Notes: generated by a model not told the origin, from the letters alone. 64,000 nt of DNA from Rhyacophila brunnea (GCA_022495005.1 JAGYXB010000365.1:124001-188000), one strand, 5' to 3'. Counted from the stretch's first letter, positions 1-10,780 are shown. Made by a program: numbers and translations.

Positions 1-552
1 ACATTGGTTATGTTAGGTAGGTACATGGAACATGTAGATATTATCTTGGTTCGCGGTCGGAACTGGGCAAAAACCAGTTTATTAGCTCAATATACCTATA
101 CATAATGAAGGAAATATATAGTAGGTATGTAGGTACATATCGTTTTTGTGATTGAGGTCTTTTGAGATCAAAAAACAAACACAACCTAGGTACGTCGTAC
201 TGTAGGTAACCCAATAGTAAGTAGGATGTGTAAGGTTTTTGGTCTAAAACCTTACAAAATACCACCATGACGACATGGAGTATCTACTTATCTACCTATA
301 TGTATATTATATCTTTAGCCACAATAGAAATGCAATTCTGCATAATGTTAGATGCAAAAAAATAATCTTAAAGACTACCTACCTAACCTAAAAAAATATT
401 ATTATCGACGAATATAAAATAGGTATTTACGTGACCGATACCGAATATGATTGAAGTATTGTAACTGATACCTACTTATAACATTATTGATATGACTGCT
501 CGAAAGTCGAAACCAAAACGTCAAACGTTTGAGGCTTTCACGGTTGTTTTGT
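1..552. other. Non-coding stretch, no gene seen
   Basis: AT-rich DNA with TACCTACCTA-type strings. The short open frames have no recognisable domain. It recurs at 33106-33656 with minor changes (one A fewer in an A-run near 66). Confidence 0.6.
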
Positions 553-697
553 ATCGTAGTATATTCTTGGGTTTTCACCGTGTCTCCTTCTTCTTTCTTT
601 ACTCGACGTTTCGGGCTCGTTGCAGAGGCCATTATCAAGAGATATGTTTTATGATGAAATGTAGTGTATGTATGTGAATGTAAACGTTGCTCTAACT
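553..697 (-). repeat. Inverted terminal segment of Penelope-like element, left arm (A)
   Basis: About 140 bp that is nearly the reverse complement of 1203-1344. Both arms contain GCCCGAAACGTCGAGTAAAG or its complement, flanked by GAGACACGGTGAAAACCCAAG, and end in GAGCAACGTTTACATTCACA. Inverted partial termini around a GIY-YIG domain are usual for Penelope-like retroelements. Inference: a 5'-truncated insertion with a reversed terminal repeat. Confidence 0.7.
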
Positions 698-749
698 TCG
701 GAAACATAATATTGAAACAATATTCTCAACGTCGACAAAGGTCCGAAAT

Positions 750-1100
750 ATGTTAAGACCAGTAAAGGACTCACAACCTTTGGACTCGGCAGGTGTATAC
801 CAGCTAAGCTGTCGTGGATGCCCAAAAAAGTATATAGGCCAGACTTCTAGAACGGTAAAGAAGCGTCTGAGTGAACACGAGAGAGCATACCGACTTAAAT
901 ATTACACGATGTCGGCAATTGCCGAGCACTCGATGGATACAGGGCACAAATTTGACTTTGAGACCAAGATATTGGGTCGGAATAAAGGATATTTCGCACG
1001 ATTGGTAAAGGAGGCCATTGAAATCCACAGAAACCCTGAAAATATCAATAGGGATGATGGATTACGGTTAAAAACGTCATGGCTTCCGGCAATAGTCTGA
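750..1100 (+). pseudogene. GIY-YIG endonuclease domain of a Penelope-like retroelement (fragment, copy A)
   Basis: The frame contains GVYQLSCRGCPKKYIGQTSR, with the GxY...YIG core, a CxxC pair just ahead of YIG, and downstream R..EH and AEHSMDTGHKFDFE. This is the pattern of the C-terminal endonuclease of Penelope-like elements, which cuts target DNA for reverse transcription. The open frame extends upstream of the first Met, and no reverse-transcriptase domain is present, so this is only the 3' portion of the ORF. Copy A ends prematurely at WLPAIV because of an 8-bp change near 1088; copy B continues 14 residues further. Dead fragment. Confidence 0.85.
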
Positions 1101-1202
1101 TAGCAGCAAAATCTAATATTCGAGCCAGTATCCCCGGTCGCAATGATTGACAGATTACTCTGAGCAACGTTTGCTCTTAGATAATCGGATTCATTTTGAC
1201 AT

Positions 1203-1344
1203 TCTTAGAGCAACGTTTACATTCACATACATACACTACATTTCATCATAAAACATTTCTCTTGATAATGGCCTCTGCAACAAGCCCGAAACGTCGAGTA
1301 AAGAAGGAAGAAGGAGACACGGTGAAAACCCAAGAATATACTAC
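1203..1344 (+). repeat. Terminal segment of Penelope-like element, right arm (A)
   Basis: Inverted partner of 553-697 with few mismatches. It lies just after the endonuclease frame, where Penelope elements carry their terminal repeat. Confidence 0.7.
1261..1296 (+). ncRNA. Degenerate hammerhead-ribozyme-like motif in Penelope terminus
   Basis: The segment CTTGATAATGGC, an 11-nt loop, then GCCCGAAACGTC resembles the type I hammerhead order CUGAUGA - stem II - GAAA - short stem III - GUC that is known from Penelope-like termini. A GGC/GCC stem II can form. The CUGAUGA box is altered (one extra base and one change), so activity is doubtful. The same motif sits inverted in the left arm and again in copy B. 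Confidence 0.3.
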
Positions 1345-1734
1345 GAAAACGTCAAACGATCGCGATAAGTTAGAACTGTCAGTGCACTAACAATCAAAGT
1401 TATAAAGTTTCTGTTATTAAAGGCTGTGCATGACGCAAATTAATAATATGTATTTTTTAAATATCCGGACCTTAGATTAAAGTTAATTATTTATAATAGC
1501 GTATTCATCCTGTCAAAAAACTTTACATACTTTGGTAAGACAAAGATACCTACATAATATTATTATGACGACCTTCATACCATTTTCAACAATTTCCCTG
1601 CCAATTTCATCCCATATCTTATCTTTCTTTCTTATGTTTTGTAGTCACTGTCAGAGAAATCATAAAGGATTGGATATTTCCCTTATCTATGATATTTCCG
1701 GACCAACTCGATCAGCTGCTCAATGTCTTCGCCA

Positions 1735-1950
1735 TTTTGATTTTACTAATTCCCTTGGCGAAATCTGTCCGCCGCAAATAAATTCGCTGTCGACAGAGTT
1801 CCCGAAAATCGCAGCGAATATTCGCTGCAAATTCACACTCAAGACGCAAGGCGGTCGCGCAAGCGTGCTCTGTCCCGTAAGCCAATACGAGCTTGATTGG
1901 CGAATAATTCGCTGCGAATATTCGCTTTGGTGTGTGGAGCCCTTAATGCA
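1735..1950. repeat. Inserted sequence with GCGAATATTCGC palindromes
   Basis: This segment interrupts the P-like reading frame. It holds repeated GCGAATATTCGC palindromes and GGGCTCCACACACCAAAG at one end. It supplies the last ~75 codons of the truncated transposase frame. No clear target-site duplication or matching terminal repeat was found, so its class is unknown. The copy in B lies near 34813-35028. Confidence 0.4.
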
Positions 1951-2989
1951 ACGAACTAATTGAGCAGACTTAGTTGCAGATTCACAATAATAATACGCTA
2001 TTGGCTGCTTTTTATTACCAGCCACACTTCGTATCATGAAGACAAGGACATGATCTGCAATTTTTTTAGAACGCAGATGCCCAAAATCTTCAAAACCTTC
2101 GATCAAGTCACTTTTTTTATTATAATCTAAGTGCGGTTGTAAACTCATTTCATCCCACATGAGTGTATAATATTTTTCATGGTCAGTAAAACTACTAACT
2201 ATTGATTTTACTTGAGAAATAATGACACCAGAGATACCGGTGGAGATAGGAACAGATGATAATAATGTTTGCAAAGTTCGGATGGATGGTAACGTAAAAA
2301 GTTTTGACAGAAATTTATATCCTCTTCCACTTTGCTAAAGTAAAGTGAGGGCTAAGACTTTATCTCTTTCGGTAAAGCGACGCCCTTTAGGTTTTAAATT
2401 ACATGATTTTAATTGGAGTTTGAAAAAGTCTCGCTGTATTTTTGACAAGCCTTTGGTGGCTTGAACAAAGGTTAGTGAATCTACAAATTTTTCTGCCCCC
2501 TTTATCCTATGCTTGAAGTTCGTCTTATTTCTTCGTCGGATGTATTTTTCCAAATGCAAACACTTGCGGCGATACATTCGAGCCTTGGGTGTCAAGGCCG
2601 TCAGATTCATAGGAAAATTTTCAGGTATACGATCTGCAAGACACATTATACGGCATTTGAAATATTTTAAAAACATACAAATTAATAAAATATTATTTAG
2701 CAACATGTCTACATAGTATATAGGTATGAGGTACTAGGTGAATTCTAGCTTAATCATATAAACTAGCTGGGCAAGCTGGCTCTCGCCAGTCTGTCTCGCT
2801 AGTCAAAATAATTGACAATATGATTATAATTTAATGTATGGATATCCAAACGTGTTATTTAGGTACATGCACCCATTGTGTTATAATATATAAGTAAATA
2901 AAAGTGGATTGGAGTTTCAAATATGAGATTAATCTAATTTTCAATAAAAATATGTATATCTAGATGTTTAAATCACTCACCTTTGATAA

Positions 2990-3210
2990 AAGCAGGTATT
3001 GCTATTGGACTGCAAGGGATCACAAGATCAATATTAGGCGATGATTCAGAGGGAATCGCAAGATCAATAATACGCGATGATCCAGAGGGAATCGCAAGTT
3101 TAATATTAGACGATGATCCAGACGGAATCGCAAGATCAATATTAGACGATGATCCAGAGGGAATCGCAAGATCAATAATAGGCGATTCAGAGGGAATCAC
3201 ACTACAATAA
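2990..3210 (-). repeat. 36-bp coding minisatellite in P-like exon 1
   Basis: About five to six tandem copies of a 36-bp unit encode IDLAIPSGSSSN-like peptides in the minus frame. Units differ by a few substitutions and the last is shortened. The same array occurs in copy B at 36068-36288. Confidence 0.85.
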
Positions 3211-3584
3211 TTATCAGAAATACCACGTGCTTCAAAGTTTAATACTATTCTATGAGTGGAAGGATCATTTTCTTCCGTCAGATTTATGTTTGAATCACTA
3301 TCTGATAATGGGGTTGTCATGTTTTGAGATGGACACACACCCATTTTTAGCTTCTTTCCACAGTAGTCTGTCGGGAGAAAAAGATTTCTGCACACTCCCA
3401 CGTTGTCAGGTGATTTTAACAGTTTAATTGTACTATTGCCGATTAAATTAATCCATTGCCGTCGTTGGTAGTCTGCCTTTGGTAATGCGTGACAGATCAC
3501 TCCCTTAATTTTGCAATTTGGTACCCAGCAATGACGAGGCATCTTGAAATTCTGGAATGATCTGCAATCAATCTGGAATATCAC

Positions 3585-4280
3585 ATAGGTAATAATTGTT
3601 CGGAAGTATCAATTTCATCGAATACTATTGTATGACATAGGTACCGAAAGATTAAAATGATTAAATTTGCTATAACTTGCATTGTCAAATTTTTGAAAAT
3701 GTTCGTCTTAGTACGAAACGTTATAATATTCCATTGATTACGAAAACCCCTCAATTGCATCAAATAATAATATGCATTGTGTTACTGCTCGAGTAGTTAA
3801 TTCATATTGAAATAACTGGCATAGCACTATTTATCATTATTCAAAATAAGATCAATTTAAATATGTTTCTCATGCGATAAGTAGTATATTATTTTACACT
3901 AATATATCAAACAGTTGTCTTGTACAACAAAATTAACAGAAGTAATAGACAATACATACCAATGTTATAATATTATTCTGATAGACAAGTACCTACAATA
4001 AAATATAATTAATAATAAAATGCGTAACGTTGTAATTTCAATTTTTCAAAGCAAAATAAATGGCAGTTGGCAATTGGAAATGTCAAACGTTACTGACAGT
4101 TACTGAATAATTTGAAATAATTTGCTAGTTCGGATAAACTTCACCCTGATCGATGATTGGCTAACCTTGGTTCAACACCATAGATAAGAATAAAATATCT
4201 TATTTATGAACCAAAAATAATTAATATTCAGCCACCTGGCAACAGGCTGACCAAACACAAAAAAACACGTGACCGAAAAT
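3585..4280. other. Intergenic stretch between P-like gene and ZF1
   Basis: The two genes are divergent here, so this 0.7 kb should contain the ZF1 promoter and any upstream control of the P-like gene. It is AT-rich. No TATA box, repeat or further exon could be assigned with confidence. Confidence 0.4.
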
Positions 4281-5088
4281 TTGATTGTATGGAACTTTCA
4301 TCCCCATCCCCTGGTCACGTTGTTCCTATCGTATTTACCATTAAAATGGATGTCAAGCGAGAATGTGATGCAGAACAATCTGATACAGAAGGCAAGCCTT
4401 TGTTTGATACACAGACTAGCCACCCAAAGGATGTTCGCACTCATGTAAAGGAAGAGAACGTCGACGTTTCAAGTTGCAATTTCGAGGTTAGCTTTTGGAA
4501 ACTTTTTACAATCACTCTGTATTGCGAATAACAACAATTAATATGTTATTGTAATATGTTGCATTTTTATAAACTGCGTAGAAACATACAATGATATTAA
4601 ACGTTGATTTAAAAATGACTCGATTATATATTTTGACAGCTACGATAGATACATTTGTGATTTAGGTTAGAGCAGGTAATTTTCTAATTCATTGTATTAT
4701 TATATAATCATATTTTAGTATACATTGTCATATGGATATTCTATGAAGTTACGTGAACTGAAAGTGGTTTTACTGTGTTAACCATAATGTTTCTTTCAGT
4801 ATCTTTTAGCGGACCTCTCTAATATAAAACCTGAGAGAGATGATCCACTATCCATCATCAAGCGCGAGATTATTGAAGATATAAAAGACCCATTATGTGA
4901 TCTCGCTTGTTCGTATTCAGATTACAGGCCAATACATCAGGTTCGTTCAATTGTATAATGTGTTATTTTTCTTCCCTTGGTGCAGCCTTATATCGAAGGT
5001 TGGAATTAGCAATACATGTTTTAAACTTAAAGCCATTTCACACGCGATACCATTGTCTCGAGACGCTGCATGAATGGGCGCGTTTAGA
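4281..5088 (+). repeat. 808-bp tandem repeat unit 1 carrying ZF1 exons 1 and 2 (A)
   Basis: The unit starts at GATTGTATGGAACTTTCATC and ends GGGCGCGTTTAGAC; the next unit starts at 5089 with the same GATTGTATGG. It includes 5' leader, exon 1, intron 1, exon 2 and the start of the following intron. The equivalent in B is 37355-38162. Confidence 0.9.
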
Positions 5089-8000
5089 CGGATTGTATGG
5101 AACTTTCATCCCCCTCCCCTGGTCACGTTGTTCCTATCGTATTTACCATTAAAATGGATGTTAAGCGAGAATGTGATGCAGAACAATCTGATACAGAAGG
5201 CAAGCCTTTGTTTGATACACAGACTAGCCACCCAAAGGATGTTCGCACTCATGTAAAGGAAGAGAACGTTTGTGATTTAGGTTAGTGCAGGTAATTTTCT
5301 AATTCATTGTATTATTATATAATCATATTTTAGTATACATTGTCATATGGATATTCTATGAAGTTACGTGAACTGAAAGTGGTTTTACTGTGTTAACCAT
5401 AATGTTTCTTTCAGTATCTTTTAGCGGACCTCTCTAATATAAAACCTGAGACGGATGATCAACTATCCGTCATCAAGCGCGAGATTATTGAAGATGTAAT
5501 AGACCCATTATGTGATGTTGAAGATCCTCAACCGGGTTGTTCTTATTCAGAATACAGGCCAATACATCAGGTTCGTTCAATTATATAATGTGTTATTTTT
5601 CTTCCCTTGGTGCAGTCTTATATCGAAGGTTGGAATTAGCAATACATGTTTTAATCTTTGAGCCGTTTCACACGCGACACCATTGTCTCGAGACGCTGCA
5701 TGAATGGGCGCGTTTAGACGGAGAAACAAGTATGTCGCGTTCATTTACATGTAGAGAAAACGATAATGCGGTGCCCAATCCGTTGACATGTTCCCAATTG
5801 ATGAGAGTGACGTCTTTAGATTTATTAAAAAAAATAAGAATACTCGCTCTTAGGGGCCGCATAATATACCAACATTTTTTTTAAAGGGCTGTATTGACGT
5901 TGTCAAGGGCCACTTTCGTGAATATTCTGTAATAGGGGTATCTTTCCGGAAGCATGGCAGATGTCGAAGGTTACTCCAATTCATAAGAGTGGTACGGAGT
6001 TATCAGTGGAAAACTATAGGCCGGTAGCTATTCTCTCTGCACCAGTATAAGTTCTTGAGATGATCATGCACAGCATGATTTCTATGAGGATTGAGTCATT
6101 TATAATGAATGAGCAGCATGGATTTAGATCAGGCCGTTAAACAATTTCTCGCGTTATTTTAGGAGTCGTCAACAATCCGTATCGTACAGCCTCTATCAGT
6201 CACAGACGTTTAAAACATTTTCTGGTGTGCTGTTCACGATTTTTATAAATGACATAGCATTGGTAATTAAAAATGCGATGTTTATGTTGTTTGCTGAAGA
6301 GTTTCACTCTTCATGGAAGTTATCACCTTGGACGATTGTCGTCAACAACTTGATATAGATAATAGATCGGAAATGGTTTACTAAAGTATCGCGAGTATTG
6401 TTGTTCCAATAGTCGATGCATGACAGAGTTCTTTCACGAATATCATCTGTAAGGGATCTTGGCATTGCGTTTGACAGTAAACTGACGTTTAGTGGTCATA
6501 TAGATACCATTTGTGAAAAGGCGCTAAAACAGTTGTGCTTTGTCTTGTGTACTTCATGGGTATTTTCGGATGTTACGGTACTAAAAATTCTCTATAACTC
6601 CTTAGTTAGAAGCAGACTTGAGAGTGACTCTATCGTTTGAGCCCCGATTGAAGTACGGCCGTATGTTGGAGAGGGTCTAGAAGATTTTTTTTAGACTCCT
6701 TTACTTTCGGCTGTATGGATATTATCCGTGGCTCTATCGGATAGAGCAAATCAGTCGGATAGAGTCTATCCGACTGACTTTCTCTTAGGAATGCTTTCAT
6801 ACTTTAGCTTAAAATTTAGTAGGGATCTTTATTTAGCTATATATTTTCCGACTTATATGCAGCGTAAATGAAAACTCTGCCATTCTTATTATTTACAACT
6901 GTCAAAACAAAATATATTTTTATTTGCTTTAATATTGTTGGATTAAATATACAAACCCTATTCTTTTTGTAGGTTTCTTCCCAGCAATGTTTCACATATT
7001 ATAATCCATCGGAAGTAGTTAGAAAAGATACGCTTGACAATAACCTGGCCAATAACAACATAACAGATTCAACAAATAAAATGGCAAATGTGATACAATA
7101 TTCAGAGATAACTATAGATTTACAAAACATAAAACAGGAAGTTTCAAAATTATACTTGCCGAAGGTGGTTCGAATTGTGTTAAGAAGAGTTAGATATTTT
7201 CCACGTAATTTTATTTGCAATAATTGTTATGGAGTGTTTGAATCTGTAAATCATCTTAATGGTCACTACATTTCTTGCACAAAGTCTCAGCATCTTAAGT
7301 TACACAAAACACATATTGGTAAAAAACCACATCAGTGTGATGTGTGTTTTAAATCTTTTCTGCAAATTGGTAACCTTAATAAACATAAAATGACACACAC
7401 TGGTGAAAAACCACATCAATGCGAACTTTGTTTAAAGAATTTCCAGCGAAATGATCATCTCAAAACACATAAAATGACACATACTGGTGAAAAACCACAT
7501 CAATGTGATGTATGTTTTAAAAAATTCTCTCGAATTGGTAATCTTAAAGCTCATAAAATGACTCATACTGGCGATAAACCACATCAATGCGGTGTGTGTT
7601 TAAAAAAGTTCATCGCAAATAGTGAACTAAACAGACATAAAATGACACACACTGGTGAAAAACCACATCAATGCGATGTTTGTTTAAAGAGTTTCCATCA
7701 AATTGGTCATCTCAAAATCCATAAAAAGAGACATACTGGTGAAAAACCACATCAATGCGATGTGTGTTTTAAAAATTTCATCGCAAAAAGTGATCTCAAA
7801 ATACATAAAATGACACACACTGGTGAAAAACCACATCAATGCGAACTTTGTTTAAAGAATTTCCAGCGAAATTATAATCTCAAAATACATAAAATGACAC
7901 ATACTGGTGAAAAACCACACCAATGTGATGTATGTTTTAAAAAATTCTCTCGAATTGCTTATCTTAAAAATCATAAAATGACACACACCGGTGAAAAACC

Positions 8001-8130
8001 ACATCAATGCGATGTGTGTTTTAAAAATTTCATCGCAAATAGTGATCTCAAAATACATAAAATGACATACACTGGTGAAAAACCACATCAATGTGATGTT
8101 ATGTTTGAAAAAATTCTCTCAAATTGCTAG
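4346..8130 (+). CDS. ZF1-A: C2H2 zinc-finger protein, about 479 residues (spliced)
   Basis: Predicted exons: 4346-4486 (ATG start; ends CNFE|GTTAGC); 4800-4940 (after TTTCTTTCAG; ends IHQ|GTTCGT) or the alternative 5415-5570; and 6973-8130 (after TTTTTGTAG). All joints are phase 0, and the last exon is open from its first base. The N-terminal 94 residues are acidic and carry VKRE, VKEE, IKPE and IKRE. Exon 3 has NIKQE, one unusual finger (FICNNC...HYISC), then nine canonical fingers C-x2-C-x12-H-x3-H with TGEKP/TGDKP linkers. Predicted contact residues (-1,2,3,6): QGNK, RDHT, RGNA, ASER, QGHI, ASDI, RYNI, RAYN, ASDI. A 1-nt insertion (GATGTTATG for GATGTATG) at about 8098 ends the frame. Inferred nuclear DNA-binding regulator; its targets are unknown. 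Confidence 0.82.
5089..5715 (+). repeat. 808-bp repeat unit 2 with internal 178-bp deletion (A)
   Basis: Second copy of the leader/exon 1/exon 2 block. In copy A, 178 bp are missing at about 5269, removing the end of exon 1', its GT donor and part of intron 1. Exon 2' here (5415-5570, 156 bp) differs from exon 2 by encoding VEDPQPGCSYSEYRP in place of LACSYSDYRP. Confidence 0.85.
5154..5268 (+). pseudogene. ZF1-A exon 1' without splice donor
   Basis: Duplicate of exon 1 beginning MDVKRECDAEQSD. It reads on into former intron sequence and stops at TAG (5283-5285) because the 178-bp deletion removed CNFE and the donor. A transcript starting here could not splice normally to exon 2'. Confidence 0.8.
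5940..6720 (+). mobile_element. Degenerate non-LTR retrotransposon reverse-transcriptase fragment (A)
   Basis: Broken frames read WQMSKVTPIHKSG, ENYRPVAILS, NEQHGFRSGR and later SVRDLGIAFDSKLTFSGHID and LKILYNSLVRSRLE. These match the conserved order of Jockey-like LINE reverse transcriptases (xKVTPIFKSG, NYRPIS, QHGFR, DLGVxFDSKL, LYxSLVRSxLEY). Several stops and frameshifts and no endonuclease or 3' tail: a dead internal fragment inside the last intron of ZF1, also present in B. Confidence 0.8.
6731..6777. repeat. Two adjacent perfect palindromes
   Basis: GCTCTATC-G-GATAGAGC (6731-6747) is followed by a 27-bp palindrome with 13-bp arms TCAGTCGGATAGA / TCTATCCGACTGA (6751-6777). The arms share GATAGA. 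Identical in copy B at 39983-40029. Confidence 0.9.
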
Positions 8131-10263
8131 TCTTAAAAATCATATAATGACTCATACTGGCGATAAACCACATCAATGTGATGTATGTTTGAAAAAATTA
8201 TCTCGAATTGCTAGTCTTAAAAATCATATAATGACTCATAATGGCGATAAACCACATCAATGCGGTGTGTGTTTAAAAAAGTTCATCGCAAATAGTGAAC
8301 TAAACAGACATAAAATGACACACACTGGTGAAAAACTACAGCAATGCGAAGTTTGTTTAAAGAACTTCCAGCGCATTGATGTTCTCAAAAGAAGTAAAAT
8401 GAAACATACTGGTGAAAAACCACATCAATGCTATGTTTGTTGACAGAGTTTCCATCAAATTGGTAATCTCAAAATCCATAACAAGACACATACTGGCGAA
8501 AAACCACATCAATGCGATGTTTGTTTAAAGAGTTTCCTGCAAATTGGTAATCTTAAAATCCATAAAAAGACACATACTGGTGAAAAACCACATCAATGCG
8601 ATCTCTGTTTAAAGAATTTCCAGCGAAATGATTATCTCAAAATACATAAAATGACAAAAACTGGTGAAAAACCACATCAATGTGATGTATGTTTGAAAAA
8701 ATTCTCTCTAATTGCTAGTCTTAAAAATCATATAATGACTCATACTGGCGATAAACCACATCAAAACATTGTGTGCTTAAAAAAGTTCATTGCAAATAGT
8801 GAACTAAACAGACATAAAATGACACACACTGGTGAAAAACCACAGCAATGCGAAGTTTGTTTAAAGAATTTCCAGCGCATTGATGTTCTCAAAAGACATA
8901 AAATGAAACATACTGGTGAAAAACCACATCAATGCGATGTTTGTTGACAGAGTTTCCATCAAATTGGTAATCTCAAAATCCATAACAAGACACATACTGG
9001 CGAAAAACCAAATCAATGCGATGTTTGTTTAAAGAGTTTCCTGCAAATTGGTAATCTCAAAATCCATAAAAAGACACATACTGGTGAAAAACCACATCAA
9101 TGCGATCTCTGTTTAAAGAATTTCCAGCGAAATGATTATCTCAAAATACATAAAATGACAAAAACTGGTGAAAAACCACATCAATGTGATGTATGTTTGA
9201 AAAAATTCTCTCTAATTGCTAGTCTTAAAAATCATATAATGACTCATACTGGCGATAAACCACATCAAAACATTGTGTGCTTAAAAAAGTTCATTGCAAA
9301 TAGTGAACTAAACAGACATAAAATGACACACACTGGTGAAAAACCACAGCAATGCGAAGTTTGTTTAAAGAATTTCCAGCGCATTGATGTTCTCAAAAGA
9401 CATAAAATGAAACATACTGGTGAAAAACCACATCAATGCGATGTTTGTTGACAGAGTTTCCATCAAATTGGTAATCTCAAAATCCATAACAAGACACATA
9501 CTGGCGAAAAACCAAATCAATGCGATGTTTGTTTAAAGAGTTTCCTGCAAATTGGTAATCTCAAAATCCATAAAAAGACACATACTGGTGAAAAACCACA
9601 TCAAAGCATTGTGTGCTTAAAAAAGTTCATCGCAAATAGTGGACAAAACAGACGTTAAATGACACGCACTGGTGAAAAACCACATCAATGCGATGTGTGT
9701 TTTAAAAATTTCATCGCAAATAGTGATCTCAAAATACATAAAATGACACACTGGTGAAAAACCACATCAATGTGATGTATGTTTGAAAAAAATCTCTCTA
9801 ATTGCTGGTCTTAAAAATCATATAATGACTCATACTGGCGATAAAACACATCAATGCGGTGTGTGTTTAAAAAAGTTCATCGCAAATAGTGAACTAAACA
9901 GTCATAAAATGACACACACTGGTGAAAAACCACATCAACGCGATGTGTTTTAAAATTTTTATTGCAAATAGTGATCTCAAAATACATAAAATGACACACA
10001 CTGGTGAAAAACCACATCAATGTGATGTATGTTTGAAAAAATTCTCTCGAATTGCTAGTCTTAAAAATCATATAATGACTCATACTGGTAAAAAACCACA
10101 TCAATGCGATGTGTGCTTTAAAAAATTCTCTCGAATTACTTATTTTAAAGGTCATGTAATGGCGCATACTGGTGAAAAACCACACTTTCTTCACAAAAAC
10201 TTCTCTCGGATTGCTGATCTCAAAAACCATAAATTGCGATTTTTAAAAAATATTGCAAATTGA
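8131..10263 (+). pseudogene. Pseudogenised continuation of the ZF1-A finger array
   Basis: About 25 further 84-bp finger units follow the frameshift at 8098. Open blocks of three to four fingers (8075-8443, 8651-8947, 9155-9451) each end at the same TGT-TGA where TGT-TTA is expected, so the stop was copied with the repeat. Other units have lost cysteines (HQNIVCLKK) or a few bases (ACACACTGG near 9750). The last block (9922-10263) ends with a degenerate finger and a natural stop, probably the ancestral C-terminus. It may survive only as 3' UTR of ZF1. Confidence 0.75.
8147..9604 (+). repeat. 504-bp higher-order repeat (six-finger unit), about three copies (A)
   Basis: Blocks at 8651 and 9155 are nearly identical and exactly 504 bp (6 x 84) apart. 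A related unit precedes them, and a third copy breaks off near 9604. The TGTTGACAG stop recurs at 8441, 8945 and 9449. Confidence 0.85.
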
Positions 10264-10480
10264 TTTTTATCTTAAATATCCTAATAATCTTAAAAACATA
10301 CTGGTTCTGGAACATTATTCGATTTTTATTATAATCGTACCTCAACTAATTGCAATACTGAAGCGTGAAACCTGTATGTGGCAATATTTTAATTGGTATT
10401 CCTGATATATTATTAGTCACTAAATATTATAATAATTATTGTCCTTCACTATTTTAATTGTTTTTCTTTATTGCTGAAAA

Positions 10481-10486
10481 AATAAA
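10481..10486 (+). terminator. Candidate poly(A) signal AATAAA for ZF1-A
   Basis: AATAAA about 220 bp after the last finger remnant, within AT-rich sequence. Copy B has it at 45248-45253. Confidence 0.4.
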
Positions 10487-10780
10487 GGATTTGTCCCAAA
10501 CTAAACTTGACATCTTAATGTAAAAATGCTACAACCAAAATTATAATCTGCAACTAATTATCAAAATGTATGGAAGTGTGAAAGGGTGTTGGAAGATTTG
10601 CTATTTGGTAGGTAGTAAAAATAAAATTTGAGACTAGTATTATGACATAATGTAGTATGTTATAAGCAAGCGGGCTGCCTCCATTATTTAAAAATTTAGA
10701 TTTACGCATAAAGATATTGACAAAATTTTGTTGGAGGGTTCTTGGTATCTACATTATAACTTATTATTACATTAATAGAG

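Larger units (their letters stand above)
1720..3542 (-). pseudogene. Truncated THAP/P-element-like transposase gene, copy A (nonsense mutation)
   Basis: Exon 1 is 3542-2981, ending AAG|GTGAGT; exon 2 starts at 2633 after TTGCAG; the joint restores codon GAT in frame. Exon 1 begins MPRHCWVPNCK, a THAP-like zinc-binding start, but the later C-x2-H-F of THAP domains reads CRNLF, lacking the His. It also has about five 12-residue IDLAIPSGSSSN-type repeats. Exon 2 contains WDEMSLQPHLDYNKK followed by IEGFEDFG, the conserved segment around the first catalytic Asp of P-element/THAP9 transposases. The frame ends about 75 residues after QLVRCIK in foreign sequence, so the rest of the catalytic core is lost. 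In copy A a TAG replaces Lys (AAG in B) near 2335. Not functional as a transposase. Confidence 0.8.

Noticed and set aside
402..707. Minus-strand 101-residue frame with RRVKKEEGDTVKTQE (and plus-strand 1196-1390)
   Set aside because: Both are translations of the Penelope terminal inverted arms; no independent gene.
2983..3210. Plus-strand frame of repeated DDDPEGIARSI
   Set aside because: Antisense of the in-frame IPSGSSSN minisatellite of the P-like exon 1, which is supported by its splice joint.
4907..5884. Plus-strand frames reading LYRRLELAIHVLN...FHTRYHCLETLHEWARLDG
   Set aside because: They start inside exon 2 in another frame and run through intron sequence duplicated with the 808-bp unit. 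No domain is recognised, and the conserved splice donor argues for an intron.
7852..8091. Minus-strand open frames rich in MWFFTSVCHFMYFEI (also 9877-10230, 41272-41511, 44644-44997)
   Set aside because: These are antisense readings of the HTGEKPHQC finger repeats. No start context or domain supports them as genes.
7321..10230. Regular 84-bp repeats that superficially resemble a CRISPR array or satellite
   Set aside because: The repeats translate as C2H2 fingers with TGEKP linkers in the plus frame, and the DNA is clearly eukaryotic.
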